DNA of 64,000 bases from Halobacillus shinanisalinarum (GCF_022919835.1 NZ_CP095074.1:620001-684000); one strand, 5' to 3'; counted from the stretch's first letter, positions 17,833-27,929 are shown. A program made the numbers and translations. Notes: generated by a model from the sequence alone, not told the origin.

Positions 17833-18933
17833 TTACAGATCAATATAAGGAGCCGGGTTTACGTCCGTTCGATATTGATTTTTCGTCAATACTTCAAAGT
17901 GTAGATGGGGTCCAGTCGAGTTTCCGGTGGTCCCACACTTTCCTATTTCTTCACTTTTTTGAACGGTCTCCCCTTGATCTACTTGTACAGAATAGAGATG
18001 CGCGTAGTGACTAAATAAGTTCTCGTCATGTTTAATGATCACGCTATTTCCGTAACCCGTTCCTCCGTTGCTTACTCTGACCACTTGACCATGATCAACA
18101 CTCCGAATAGGGGTCACGGCATTTGTACAGGCAAAGTCGATCCCTCGGTGCATCGTCGATGTTCCATTGAAGGGATCACTCCTCATCCCATAGTTAGATG
18201 TTTGGTTTAAGGTTCCTGCAATCGGACGTACCCACTCTCCCGTTGGCTGTATATCTCCTTCGACAACACCTCCTTTAAGATAACGAAGAACAGCTTCCAC
18301 ATATCCAATATCGCCGTAACAAGCTTGAAGGGCAGCTGCCTCTGGACTAATGCATGAATACATCCCCGTATGCTTCAACTCTTGATACTTCATCTGAGAA
18401 AATTCGATCGCTAATTCCTTGCTATATTCGCCGTGGTTATGTTCCTTGGCGTACTCAATAAACCCTCCTCCAAAGTTGTACGCTTGAAGAGCTAGCTTCA
18501 CATCTCCCCCGGCTTTCTCTAACATATCTGCAAAATATTGAACCCCGACATCAATGCTTCGTTTGGGGTCCTCAATCGTATTGGGAGGTAACCCTAGAGA
18601 TTCGCTGGCCTGCATCACATCGTCAAGCTTCCCACCAGATTCTTGCATTGTCTTGGCCAGCAACAGCTCCACGTAATCGGAGACCCCATATTTGGCTGCA
18701 TACTTTTCAAACAATGGACGGTATTGTTCCACGGCAGTTGAAACTTGGGCGGTCCCATTCACCACATCGACCGATTGAACATCTTCACTAGCCTTACTCT
18801 TTTGAAAGCCGATTAACGTAGCGATAGCCGATGCATATAAGACCATTTGAAGGAGAAAAAGAACCATGACCAATCCAACCAACCCTAGCCACACTTTTCT
18901 CGGGACAAGCCCCAGCACTAACGACCATGGCAT
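17833..18933 (-). CDS. Bifunctional wall hydrolase: lysozyme-like plus M23 peptidase
   Basis: 366 residues. A membrane anchor (about 14-38) precedes a CwlT-type lysozyme-like domain (about 65-205: LLAKTMQESGGKLDDVMQ, with the catalytic-type Glu, and LALQAYNFGGGFIEYA). The C-terminal domain (about 230-360) is an M23/LytM metallopeptidase with MHRGIDFA (HxxxD) and GPHLHFEV (HxH). It opens the wall for the conjugation channel, the VirB1 role. CwlT and its relatives usually carry an NlpC/P60 domain in place of M23. ATG 18933 follows GGAGGTG and is 4 bases after the VirB4 stop. Confidence 0.88.
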   Translation of the reverse strand: MPWSLVLGLVPRKVWLGLVGLVMVLFLLQMVLYASAIATLIGFQKSKASEDVQSVDVVNGTAQVSTAVEQYRPLFEKYAAKYGVSDYVELLLAKTMQESGGKLDDVMQASESLGLPPNTIEDPKRSIDVGVQYFADMLEKAGGDVKLALQAYNFGGGFIEYAKEHNHGEYSKELAIEFSQMKYQELKHTGMYSCISPEAAALQACYGDIGYVEAVLRYLKGGVVEGDIQPTGEWVRPIAGTLNQTSNYGMRSDPFNGTSTMHRGIDFACTNAVTPIRSVDHGQVVRVSNGGTGYGNSVIIKHDENLFSHYAHLYSVQVDQGETVQKSEEIGKCGTTGNSTGPHLHFEVLTKNQYRTDVNPAPYIDL

Positions 18934-18936
18934 GAG

Positions 18937-20852
18937 TTAAGCACCTCCTCCAAATAAAGCTAATTCTTCGTCCGATACCTCCACGTTAAAGCGAATATTT
19001 TCAACCGCACGGATGCTCAGCATTGTATCTCCGGTCTGCAAATACGGGATCTCATGTAACTCACTTTGACTTAATTGACCGGCGAAGATTTGCTGCATCA
19101 TATCTAAGTTGTTGCTATCCTGCTGCATAATGATCTTGTATTGCGTTAGCTCAAAGAGCTTCTTAATTTCTTCTACCATGCTTTGATCGGATCCCTCGGG
19201 TACAAAGTCGCGAATCGTATGACTCGCGTACAACAAACTGCCAAAGTACTTCCTAGCCTCCCGGCTAAATTTCGTGAGAAATTCAAGGGCACTTTCACTT
19301 TTCTTTTTCGTGTTGATAATGTGGTGAGCTTCGTCCATTAAGATCAAATAACGAACCGCATCTTCAAAAGCCAATTCTCCCCGGTTGTAGGCGTCGAATT
19401 GAGGAGCACCGTTCGTGAGCATCGAATCCCAAAGGAGATTCAACACATTAAACAATTGGGCCTGAAAGACTTCTGCACGCATTTGGGACAAACCACGAAG
19501 TGTGAAGGTGACGACTTGTTGTTCGTTAAAGTGTTCAATCGTAGATGTGCCATTAAACAAGTGAGCGTAGGTTTCGACAAGGTTACGAATATTTAACTCA
19601 ATGCTTTCGAGACGCCTCTTTCGTTCCGGACTCACCTGTTCCCATTGCTTCCCTCCCTTGATGTCTTCATATAGCTGATCTTGAATAAAGGTAAGGAAAT
19701 CGGAAAAGATCGGATAATGATGCACCGGTTGCTGGGTAATGTTTGAATCCTCATTCCAGAGCCCAATAGTTTCATAGAGTTTTCGTAAAAGATTCTCATA
19801 CTCTTTAAGTTCACTATCATTAGCTTCCGGGGCCAGGAACTTATAGAACGTCGTCAGCTTGGATAAGTGCTGTGTAAATGATGTGGTTTCATCTTCTGCT
19901 GTCCGATATACTTGCAACGGATTAATCACCCCGTCGGATCCATCTAAGGATATTTGTTTTCCACCCAATGCTTCCGTTAATTCCGCAAATTCGCCCGTTA
20001 CATCAAAGGTTCGTACTTTGTATCCTTTAATAGCATTATCGAGCATGATTTTCTTGAGGGTAGTTGATTTTCCAGCACCCATGGCTCCAACCATCACGCC
20101 ATTATAACTTTTTCGTTGGTTATCGCGATGAAACAAATCAAAAACCACATTCCCCCCAGTCAAAGTTGTTCCATAAAACGTTCCGTAAGGATCATGTAAA
20201 CTCGTAAAGTGAAACGGAAAACCGCCAGCTAATCCTAACGCTGGGATGGGCTGCCCTTCCCGTTTATTACGATACGTGGATTGGTCGCTGTAACTTGATA
20301 GAAGAGCTTTCCATTCGTACTCTTGTTCATTTAAGAAAATCGATCCTCGAAAATTCTCGTCTTGCAATGTTGATAGGACAGCCTTCACTTTATCCTCTAA
20401 TTCAATCTTCGTTGGTGCACTCACGTAATGACGGAGATGCACACGCTTAACGATTTCTCCTTGCTCTGACACTTGATTGTAGAGTTCTCTTAAATCGTCG
20501 TAATTGTTTTGGGCTTCGATGGTACCAGCATTGTCTTTTTCATTGATCATTCGAGAGCTTTGTTCCGCCATCCCTTTGTTTAGCCCATCGCGTACTTTGT
20601 ACCGATCATCCGATACAACATCCATGGTTGTGATCACATTCTCCATATTGAAGATCGGCTCTAACCAGAAGTCTGATACATTTTTGGGAAAGGCATACAC
20701 ATGAACACATGCCTCGTACCCATCCCCTTTTCGGATAAAAGACTCCTGGAAGTTAATCCCCCTTGTGGTTGGATGTGAGCCAGCAAATACGGATTGTAGC
20801 CCTTAGCCTTTGTTTTTTCTTGATCCGTTTTTGGTTGAAAAAATTGAAACAC
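18937..20852 (-). CDS. VirB4-type conjugation ATPase, apparent frameshift near the N-terminus
   Basis: About 638 residues once one G is added to the G5 run (minus strand, 20758-20762). The N-terminal piece (GTG 20852, ending PQGG) then continues as INFQESFIRKGDGYEACVHVYAFPKN into the large frame. Without the base the frame stops near 20661. Motifs: Walker A GAMGAGKSTT, Walker B-like YLILMDEAHHI, and a late QQDSNNLDMM segment typical of VirB4/TraE. It powers substrate transfer and pilus assembly with VirD4. It lies 6 bases from the gene before it. If the shift is real, transfer would be disabled unless translation starts at an internal codon. Confidence 0.85.
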
Positions 20853-20858
20853 GGTTCT

Positions 20859-21296
20859 TTACCCCCTCTTTTCCAGTTTGGAATTTTGGTTATAAAGCTT
20901 ATAGAGTAAATCAAGTTTCTTCTCTTCCGTTAAAGGAAGTAATGGGGCAATCTGGCCGAGATAACGCTGGCAGTTGTTCCGGTATTCGGAGAGTTGCTTG
21001 ATGCTGGAGGCATACATATATAAATAAAACTCCCGGTTCGTTCGGTGTTGTTCTAAAAAGACTAATTCATCACGTTTTCTTAATAAGAAACGTTCATATA
21101 AGGGAGAAGTATTTTGTTTGACCCTCCGATCCACCGCGTCAAGCTGTTGCTGCATATCCACCGGAAAATTCATCGACATAATTTTAATGTCAGAGGCAAA
21201 GGACTGAAAGAACTTAGCCATCACCATGATGTCGTATTCCGTTTCATCCATAGAAGGTGAGTATATATCCTTGCTTTGCAGCTGCATCATATCCAT
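20859..21296 (-). CDS. Hypothetical protein, conjugation gene cluster
   Basis: 145 residues, without a membrane segment, mostly helical (VMAKFFQSFASDIKIMSMNFPVDMQQQLDAV...). It lies between the DUF5592-like membrane protein and VirB4, where pXO2-type clusters encode a small conserved protein. It overlaps the preceding gene by 10 bases. The sequence may be the detached N-terminal part of a TraC-like/VirB4 partner, since FPVDMQ and KYI/YMYASS motifs occur in VirB4 N-domains; this is tentative. Confidence 0.55.
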   Translation of the reverse strand: MDMMQLQSKDIYSPSMDETEYDIMVMAKFFQSFASDIKIMSMNFPVDMQQQLDAVDRRVKQNTSPLYERFLLRKRDELVFLEQHRTNREFYLYMYASSIKQLSEYRNNCQRYLGQIAPLLPLTEEKKLDLLYKLYNQNSKLEKRG

Positions 21297-21493
21297 ATAA
21301 CCCTATCTCCTTGAAGTTGAAAAGCCCCATCATCGGTCATATCTCGAATCGGTAGAATATCAGCAATAGACGCTTTGGCCTTCGATCGCTTTTTCTTCTG
21401 AGACTTTGATCCTTTGTGTCTCTTTTTTCGTTTCTTGAACGGCTGTTCATCAAAGAGGGCGTGCTGTTCTTCATGTTCTTCAGAAAAGGCCAT
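21287..21493 (-). CDS. Small basic protein of the transfer cluster
   Basis: 68 residues with a strongly basic middle (KKRKKRHKGSKSQKKKRSK) and a hydrophilic C-terminus. It overlaps the following gene by 10 bases and abuts the DUF5592-like gene, so translation is coupled. The basic patch suggests nucleic acid or membrane-surface contact; the function is unknown. Confidence 0.55.
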   Translation of the reverse strand: MAFSEEHEEQHALFDEQPFKKRKKRHKGSKSQKKKRSKAKASIADILPIRDMTDDGAFQLQGDRVIWI

Positions 21494-21796
21494 TTAGGAC
21501 TCTCCTTTCTCTTTTTCTTCCGTATCCATAGAACAATAGGTAAGGCGATCCCGAAACACAGCTAAACTCAAAGCCTTCACCATACGCATTTTCGGGTTAG
21601 ATTTTGGCCGCACAAGCCATGTCAACATCAAGATGATCCAAAAGATTGCGTAATACCAAATCAAAGAGGGATGGACGACATAACGCAAGGTAAAACCGAT
21701 CCCTCCCAGAATTAAAACGACAAGTAAGTCTGTCAGGTAAAACAGACGGTTGATCTTCAGTTCACTTCCGATTTCAGAAGGAATTTTATAATGCAA
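21494..21796 (-). CDS. DUF5592-like membrane protein
   Basis: 100 residues with two adjacent transmembrane segments (about 24-42 and 47-66), a conserved-looking WLVRPKSNPKMR loop, and a cytoplasmic C-terminus. Size, topology and place before VirB4 match the DUF5592/PrgI-like small membrane proteins of Gram-positive type IV secretion systems (VirB3 analogues). Confidence 0.65.
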   Translation of the reverse strand: MHYKIPSEIGSELKINRLFYLTDLLVVLILGGIGFTLRYVVHPSLIWYYAIFWIILMLTWLVRPKSNPKMRMVKALSLAVFRDRLTYCSMDTEEKEKGES

Positions 21797-21819
21797 GGTA
21801 CCATCTCCCTTTCTAAAAC

Positions 21820-21858
21820 AAAAACGCCAACAAGGTTAAGAGCCTCGTTCGCGTTTTT
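21820..21858 (-). terminator. Possible weak terminator after the VirB6-like gene
   Basis: AAAACGC / GCGTTTT outer arms with an imperfect inner stem; overlaps the last ~23 bases of the VirB6-like gene. Its position inside an otherwise continuous operon suggests partial attenuation. Confidence 0.45.
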
Positions 21859-23734
21859 GGATTTTATGTTTCCAGTTTTCCGTAGTATTGCGTGATAGGT
21901 TATAAGTGCGTTTAGCACCCTGAACCTTGTGATTGTTGTTAAATCGGTCCTTCACCCGGTCTTTCATATATTGACCCATAGTGCGCTGTTCGGTGCGATG
22001 CTGATTCGGCATGGGAATATCGTCTGTACTTGTTGGAGCCTTCGATTGATCTCCATGAATTGCTTGTTGACTTTTCTGCCCCTGTTCAACGAACGGCATC
22101 ACGCTTGAGCGTTGATCTACTGGCTCCTTAGATTCTATGGAAGCAGCCACTTGTCGATTGCCTTGTTTCATTTCCTCATGTAGGCGAGGGGTTCGGCTGT
22201 CATTAGGCGATTGTTGCTTTCGTTCTTCGTCCCGCATTTCTTCATGAATAGAAGGTGTGGAGACACCAGATACATGATCTGATTGTTGCTCTTGATTCCG
22301 TGGAATAGAAGAAGCTTCACCTAGTTGTTGACCCCGTTTGCTTTTCTGTAAGGCGGGCTGAGAGTGTTGTTCAGAACCCTTATCGGACTGAATAATTCCA
22401 GATTTTTGATCAAGTTTCTCTCCAAAGTCTTTTCCTGGTGTTCCTTGAGTAGGACTAGGACTTTCAACATTCTGAGAAGATCCTTTTCCTTTACCACCAG
22501 CCATACCGGCAAGGGCTCCAGCTGCACCAGCTCCTGAATGCATCACCGCACTAGTTCCTCCACTAGCTACAGCTCCAACAGCCTTCTTCGCTGGTGGACC
22601 AATCGTTTTCGATGCCAAGTAACCGCCCATGGCTACATGCCAGGCATTTTTTAGTCCAGCATCAATACCAAAGAGCTTCTGGACAATGTTTGGTCCATCG
22701 ATTACAGCCAAACTCCCTGCCACAAGGGCAATTAAATAAGCTATACCATCTAAGTGGTCACCGATAAAAGTGGTGTAATACATATAGACGCGTAAACTTA
22801 AGAAAATCATAATCAGCGATGCAAAAATGCTGCCAATGTTTTTAATGATCGCTTTAAGGCGTTGACCGGTAGAAATATCAGCATACGCCATAATAAGCGC
22901 CACGATGTGATTAAATCCAAGCTCGAAACAAAGTTTCGCGACCTTAATCGAAATCAAGACCATCGTAAAAGCCATAACCCCGAGCGTCACTATCGCGGTG
23001 AACCACTCCACATCCCAGCGATAATAGTGTTCGGGTAAAAAATCAAATAGACTACTTTTGCCTAGCTCAACTAGACCCTCTTCGCCGTTTGATTCCAAAC
23101 CAACTTTGTTCATTAGAATTTCTTTTCCTTCAGATGATAGTTGTTCACCATTTGCTTTTTCAAACTCTCTCGTGATCGTCTCATTTATAGAAATTTTGTC
23201 GATGTTATCTGGGCTGACGTGATGTCGTTTTTCTATATCCGATGTTTCCCATCCAGTTTCATCATAGACTGCAATGTCTGTAATATACTTCATCATCACC
23301 CGATCTGAAGTTGTAAAAGACTCTGTATCAACCTGGGCAACATCGATTGCATCTCCAGTAAATTCATCGACTTTCCCCATCCCAAATGTTAAAAGAGATA
23401 TCGTCATGATCGAGATAAAGATGTTCATGGGGATCTCCGCCCGATTTTTCTCCTTATTGAAGATCAAACGCAACCCGATTATTGCTAAAGAAAAAGCCAA
23501 CAAAATATAAAGGACCGGTTGAATCGTTTCCAGAAAGGATTTCACTGGTTCACTCCTAAAGAAATTAGTCAACGTCAGCACACTATCTACCATACCTTCT
23601 AGACTATCTACAATCATTTTCAGGAAAAGTATAATCCCCCATCCCATGATGCGGAGACCCGAACTAAAAATGTTGTTGGTATGAAGGACTTCTGAAAATT
23701 GGAGGAGTTTCTCTAATAGTTCTTCATCCGACAT
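21836..23734 (-). CDS. VirB6-like polytopic channel protein
   Basis: 632 residues. The N-terminal ~380 residues hold six to eight membrane segments. The region after ~390 is a Gly/Ala stretch and then a long polar, Gln/Ser-rich tail with three similar short units (STPSIHEEMRDEERKQQ, SRTPRLHEEMKQGNRQ). This layout matches the CD3337/EF1877-type mobilome membrane proteins that serve as VirB6/TrbL analogues in Gram-positive conjugation. It follows the small 23750-23944 gene with 15 bases between. Confidence 0.75.
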   Translation of the reverse strand: MSDEELLEKLLQFSEVLHTNNIFSSGLRIMGWGIILFLKMIVDSLEGMVDSVLTLTNFFRSEPVKSFLETIQPVLYILLAFSLAIIGLRLIFNKEKNRAEIPMNIFISIMTISLLTFGMGKVDEFTGDAIDVAQVDTESFTTSDRVMMKYITDIAVYDETGWETSDIEKRHHVSPDNIDKISINETITREFEKANGEQLSSEGKEILMNKVGLESNGEEGLVELGKSSLFDFLPEHYYRWDVEWFTAIVTLGVMAFTMVLISIKVAKLCFELGFNHIVALIMAYADISTGQRLKAIIKNIGSIFASLIMIFLSLRVYMYYTTFIGDHLDGIAYLIALVAGSLAVIDGPNIVQKLFGIDAGLKNAWHVAMGGYLASKTIGPPAKKAVGAVASGGTSAVMHSGAGAAGALAGMAGGKGKGSSQNVESPSPTQGTPGKDFGEKLDQKSGIIQSDKGSEQHSQPALQKSKRGQQLGEASSIPRNQEQQSDHVSGVSTPSIHEEMRDEERKQQSPNDSRTPRLHEEMKQGNRQVAASIESKEPVDQRSSVMPFVEQGQKSQQAIHGDQSKAPTSTDDIPMPNQHRTEQRTMGQYMKDRVKDRFNNNHKVQGAKRTYNLSRNTTENWKHKIQKRERGS

Positions 23735-23749
23735 TGGCTCACCCCTTTC

Positions 23750-23944
23750 TTATTGATCTAAGAAGGCGACAAGGGTAGTGTTCACATGATCTGTCGTCGG
23801 TTCGACTACCACTACCACCGGCGTCTCGCTCCCTTCAAATAGTTTAACGACTGCATCATACAACGTAATAATCACCTCTTCCCCACCTTCGATGTTGTTT
23901 TTATACAGATCCATCACCTGGTCCAGAGTTTGTGTCATATTCAT
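23750..23944 (-). CDS. Hypothetical small protein (64 aa)
   Basis: 64 residues, acidic, with a hydrophobic beta-rich core (EEVIITLYDAVVKLFEGSETPVVVVVEPTTDHV). A ribosome site GGAGATAT lies before ATG 23944. It is located between the coupling protein and VirB6-like genes. I do not recognise it. Confidence 0.55.
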   Translation of the reverse strand: MNMTQTLDQVMDLYKNNIEGGEEVIITLYDAVVKLFEGSETPVVVVVEPTTDHVNTTLVAFLDQ

Positions 23945-23962
23945 ATCTCCTTTCTCTCCAAG

Positions 23963-26500
23963 CTATAGTTCGGCTTGTTCTCTTTCCTCAGTAACCGTTG
24001 CATCTTTTTCCTGACTTAATTTATCAATTTGTTTACGAATATGGCCATAAACTTGCCGACTGATTTCCTGGCCATCCCCCAACATTTTCAAATTGTATAG
24101 AAAAACCTCCAACGGCTCTTCATTCATCTCTTCCTCACTGTGATCCAGTTGAGGAGCAATATGCTTTTGAATCATGTGAAGTGTAACCGCATCGAAAAAC
24201 TGACCAACCTTTTGTTGTTGCTTCCATGAGTCTTCATGAAATGGCTGACCTTCGTCTGTATGTTCTTCATCGGCCTTTATAGACCTCTTTCTTTCCTTTG
24301 CAGCTATAGCTTTGAAAGTAAAATCGATCACTAAGTCCTGCGGTCGAACACCCCGATGCGGTGTATCAATCTCTTCTTCCGTAATCGCCTTACTCGTATC
24401 AAAGTCCTGACTCAAGTACGTATGCGCATATTTCATGCTGTGCTTGCCCGTATTGTAAATGGGAAACGCTCGGATTTTCCTCCCTCTCTTATCGCGACGT
24501 TTCAATACACGACGGACTACGGTGTCCCCTTCTTCTAACTCCTGGAGTTCATTGGCCGTTAAGAGATCCCGCCCTTCAGTGCTTTCAGTTTTTGATTTGT
24601 CGAGCGAAAAGGTTGATCCTGAACGGGTCTGCGTATTTAGTGTTTGTTTGCCCAGTTTGGAAGAAAAATAAGATGCGGAATCATAATCCGCACTTAAAAT
24701 ATAAATCTCATTCCCACAGTTTCCACGGATGGTTGCCTGTCCATCTTCTCCATATAATTCTTTTAATTGCGCGTAGGACTGAACAACCAAATGAAAACGA
24801 ATGTTTCGCCCCAGACACACTGTAATCTTATTATCCATATCCGCAATGGCCGGCATATTACCAAATTCATCTAACATAAATACCACTTCACGCAAGCACT
24901 TTTGCCCTTTGGCAATCGCTGCATTTTTTGATAAGACGTAATACAACTGACTCACAAAGATCGATGGGATCGCGTGAGTCGATGTATCGTAGTCCGGAGT
25001 AACCATGAAAAGCGCAATCGGTTTGGTAAAATAACAGATCTGATAAACCGTTAGATCGTGAACAGAACCGGATGGGAGGGAAAAGTAAACCTTCCCAGAT
25101 TCCTCATCCATTTCCTTCACTTGAACCTTGAGCAGACTTCTTTCTTTTCCTTCTAGGGGTTTCCATGGCTCTTCGGGTTGCTTCCGTTTTTGTTTCGCGG
25201 ATAACGGCTCATGATCTTGCCATATCGTAAGGGTATCTCCCGGCTTCAATTTGGAGGAGAAGTTGATCGTCCATGTTCCACTCTCTCCAGACTGATTGAC
25301 TTCAGTTGCACCATCGGGGAACATAACATACACTTTGGAAAACGGTGTACCCCGACCTTTCATGGATTGTCCAAAACCAACCTTCTTCAAATCCAATGAG
25401 TTCTTCGCTGTCATCTTAGCTGTCTCACTCATGGTAAATTTCGTCAAACCATTCATGGCGGTCGTAAAGATACTGGATCGTGTATTTCCTTTGGAAAAGT
25501 TACTCGTCGCATACTGTTCCTTAGCCACATGCGCTTGCGGCAGCTCTTGAAAGTATTGATCAAGCGCATTATACTCCTGACCATTATCATCAATTTCGTT
25601 TTTCGTTCCTAGTTCAGATAGCATATTGGCAACAGCGTACATGGTGATTTTATCTTCGGTTCCTTCGGTGATACTTTTTTCAGTAATTGCGAGGATCATC
25701 GCATTAACAAGCGATTTTGCGGAATCATCCCACATGGGCTCTTTCGCTTGAGGATTGTGATACAACATATGGGTTATTGTTTCACAAAGCGTTTGAGCTG
25801 TTGAATAATCTCCATCCAAATAGGATTGTTTAACAAGTTCTAGCAAATTAAAGCTCATGCTTTGCATCGGATTCATCAAATTGAGCACTTCCACTTCATA
25901 GCCTCGACTCTCCAGTGTTTGTCGGCTTGAGGCGAATAGCTCCCCTTTGGGATCATTGATGACTAAGGAAGGCTGATCTTCCGAACGGGAATAGGCATCG
26001 ATGGTTGGGATCACATAGGTTTGTCCCTTCCCACTTCGCGTTGTTCCGATAATCAAGTTATTCACTGGCGATGGATCAATGTATGCCTTATCTGCTTTTC
26101 TAGCTAACACAGGACCTCCCTGGCCCTGGTAGGTTTGCGTACGATCGGGTATCGATTTATATTGTTTTTTGATTTCCTTGCGTGTCGCAAAACGCTGGGA
26201 CCCTTTTTCGTCCGTACCAATAGGATGGAAGTTACTGCGCAGTTTATAGTTGATATACGCGATACCCACCAGACCAATCACGGATGCTGTGGCGTAAAAC
26301 GATGGATAGTGTTTAAAGTGAAAATCTGTGAGGTACGCTGCCTTCATGACGAACGGTTGACTAAACTCCGGAAAAGTTTGAACCGTGGCCCACATCGCAA
26401 ATCCCAAGTTCAATATAAATGTGGCTGCGAGTATCGTGATTATAAAAAGGCAGATGCTCAATGGGATAAGCACCTGCCTTTTAGCGACGAATGATTTCAA
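23963..26500 (-). CDS. VirD4/TraG-type coupling ATPase
   Basis: 845 residues. Two N-terminal membrane segments (about 12-35 and 60-80) are followed by a TraG/VirD4 motor: Walker A IGTTRSGKGQTYV (about 150-163), the LVINDPKGELF motif, Walker B VVFMLDEFGNMP, and the GRNIRFHLVVQSYAQL motif. It links the relaxosome to the secretion channel. An insert of ~120 residues (about 375-495, beta-rich: GTWTINFSSKLKPGDTLTIW) separates the Walker motifs and is unusual in size. ATG 26500 is followed by a polar C-terminal tail. Confidence 0.92.
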   Translation of the reverse strand: MKSFVAKRQVLIPLSICLFIITILAATFILNLGFAMWATVQTFPEFSQPFVMKAAYLTDFHFKHYPSFYATASVIGLVGIAYINYKLRSNFHPIGTDEKGSQRFATRKEIKKQYKSIPDRTQTYQGQGGPVLARKADKAYIDPSPVNNLIIGTTRSGKGQTYVIPTIDAYSRSEDQPSLVINDPKGELFASSRQTLESRGYEVEVLNLMNPMQSMSFNLLELVKQSYLDGDYSTAQTLCETITHMLYHNPQAKEPMWDDSAKSLVNAMILAITEKSITEGTEDKITMYAVANMLSELGTKNEIDDNGQEYNALDQYFQELPQAHVAKEQYATSNFSKGNTRSSIFTTAMNGLTKFTMSETAKMTAKNSLDLKKVGFGQSMKGRGTPFSKVYVMFPDGATEVNQSGESGTWTINFSSKLKPGDTLTIWQDHEPLSAKQKRKQPEEPWKPLEGKERSLLKVQVKEMDEESGKVYFSLPSGSVHDLTVYQICYFTKPIALFMVTPDYDTSTHAIPSIFVSQLYYVLSKNAAIAKGQKCLREVVFMLDEFGNMPAIADMDNKITVCLGRNIRFHLVVQSYAQLKELYGEDGQATIRGNCGNEIYILSADYDSASYFSSKLGKQTLNTQTRSGSTFSLDKSKTESTEGRDLLTANELQELEEGDTVVRRVLKRRDKRGRKIRAFPIYNTGKHSMKYAHTYLSQDFDTSKAITEEEIDTPHRGVRPQDLVIDFTFKAIAAKERKRSIKADEEHTDEGQPFHEDSWKQQQKVGQFFDAVTLHMIQKHIAPQLDHSEEEMNEEPLEVFLYNLKMLGDGQEISRQVYGHIRKQIDKLSQEKDATVTEEREQAEL

Positions 26501-26512
26501 GATGATCGCCCC

Positions 26513-27622
26513 CTACAAATTATTTTGTTTGTTCTGAAGCTCGCTTTTTTGTTCTTCCCATTCTTTAATTTTATCTTGGTCCTTTTGATCTGATTGCTTC
26601 TCTGTTTTGATTTGGCTGTTAATCTGAGTTATTTTTTGTTCTAACTGTTCATATGAGCTGATTTTTTCGTTCAGCCCATCACTTTTTGCTTCGCTGGCCA
26701 TTTTTTTCGCTTCTTCCAGTTGATCAAGCTTTAAATATGCCATTCCTTTTTCCTTATAGCGTTCTGTTGTCATCGGAACGTCCTCAACAGCTATAGTCTC
26801 TTCATAAGCTTCCGAATGATACGCGATTTCAAACGCACCAGCCGGGCTTGGATACGATTCTTGGAAGGTTTGGAGTTCTCCGACTCCATGCAGTTGCATA
26901 ATTTGGTCAGCTAAGAACGAAGTTTGTTCCTTTCCAGCTTCCTTGATAGCTTCTTCATAATTCTTTTTTGATAAATGAAAGTGAATAAGCGCTTCATGTT
27001 CGCTATCACTAAGCTTTCTTTGAGCTTGAAGCTTGTCAATAGCCTCCGTTATATCACCCGTTACGGCCGTTTCATAAACATTTTTCGTAGCTTTTACTTC
27101 ATTTAGCTCCTGATCCATCTGTTGCATGGCTTGCGATTGACTTCGCAACATAAAAACGAGAGCCACGGACATGACGATCATTACAATGACAAGGCCAGCA
27201 AAGGAACCGGTCATGATTTTTTGACGTTTGCTTAAGGTTTTCCACCCCGTTTGATTCAATCTATCCTCTTTTAGGTGTTCCGTCACATCAAGCTGATAAG
27301 TCGTGGGCGTATGAGCCGTTAAATTTTGAAGAAGGATGTCGCGTTCAGTTTCTTGTTGTTTATGGTTCATCGGCATCTGAATAAGCTTCCGACATACATG
27401 GTCGTAAATATTCGTAGTTTCTTCGGACCCCACAACATACGTTCCATTATACAATTTGTCCCCCTCATCATTAGAGATCATGAAATCAAGGGGAACTGGT
27501 TCAGCGTTTTTCTTCTTCCATTTTGTGTCCAACTCCTCTGTTTTTTCAACGGCTTCCTGAAAAAGATAGGGTTGAAAGCTGTTAATATCCCCATCTATCT
27601 TAGAGGTAAATAAAACTCGCAT
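26513..27622 (-). CDS. Single-pass protein with TPR-like C-terminal region (EssB-like layout)
   Basis: 369 residues: a cytoplasmic N-domain (1-135), one transmembrane helix (about 140-163), and an extracytoplasmic helical part with TPR-like pairs (SKKNYEEAIKEAGKE, EKGMAYLKLDQLEEAKKMASEAK) and a terminal coiled coil. This order is like EssB/YukC of type VII secretion, and similar proteins occur in pXO2-type conjugation clusters. No kinase-type residues can be confirmed. It probably bridges the membrane in the transfer machine. Confidence 0.6.
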   Translation of the reverse strand: MRVLFTSKIDGDINSFQPYLFQEAVEKTEELDTKWKKKNAEPVPLDFMISNDEGDKLYNGTYVVGSEETTNIYDHVCRKLIQMPMNHKQQETERDILLQNLTAHTPTTYQLDVTEHLKEDRLNQTGWKTLSKRQKIMTGSFAGLVIVMIVMSVALVFMLRSQSQAMQQMDQELNEVKATKNVYETAVTGDITEAIDKLQAQRKLSDSEHEALIHFHLSKKNYEEAIKEAGKEQTSFLADQIMQLHGVGELQTFQESYPSPAGAFEIAYHSEAYEETIAVEDVPMTTERYKEKGMAYLKLDQLEEAKKMASEAKSDGLNEKISSYEQLEQKITQINSQIKTEKQSDQKDQDKIKEWEEQKSELQNKQNNL

Positions 27623-27636
27623 TCGTATTTCCTCCT

Positions 27637-27900
27637 TTAAAAGACAACCTGGCTATCAATATACTCAGCGATCGCAGTAGCCCCCATCAAGACCACCAAA
27701 CCAACTGAACCGCCTATAAACCATACCAAGGAACTTTGGCGTCCTCGAACACCACCCCATATCAAGTGGTAAGCACCAATTCCAAAGGCAATGGCTGCAG
27801 AAATAATTCCGAGTAGCTGCATCGCCGTAAGAATGGAAGCTCCGGTGGCCTGTAAGTTACTAATCGCAGATAGCACAATGTCATTCGTAAACACATTCAT
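27637..27900 (-). CDS. TrbC/VirB2-like small membrane protein
   Basis: 87 residues with two hydrophobic helices (about 20-45 and 55-80) joined by a short basic loop (WGGVRGRQS). There is no long signal peptide. Size and topology match the VirB2/TrbC-type pilin-like proteins of Gram-positive transfer systems. It is 14 bases before the EssB-like gene. Confidence 0.6.
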   Translation of the reverse strand: MNVFTNDIVLSAISNLQATGASILTAMQLLGIISAAIAFGIGAYHLIWGGVRGRQSSLVWFIGGSVGLVVLMGATAIAEYIDSQVVF

Positions 27901-27929
27901 CTTGGATTCTCCCTTTTTGATTTTTAGTA

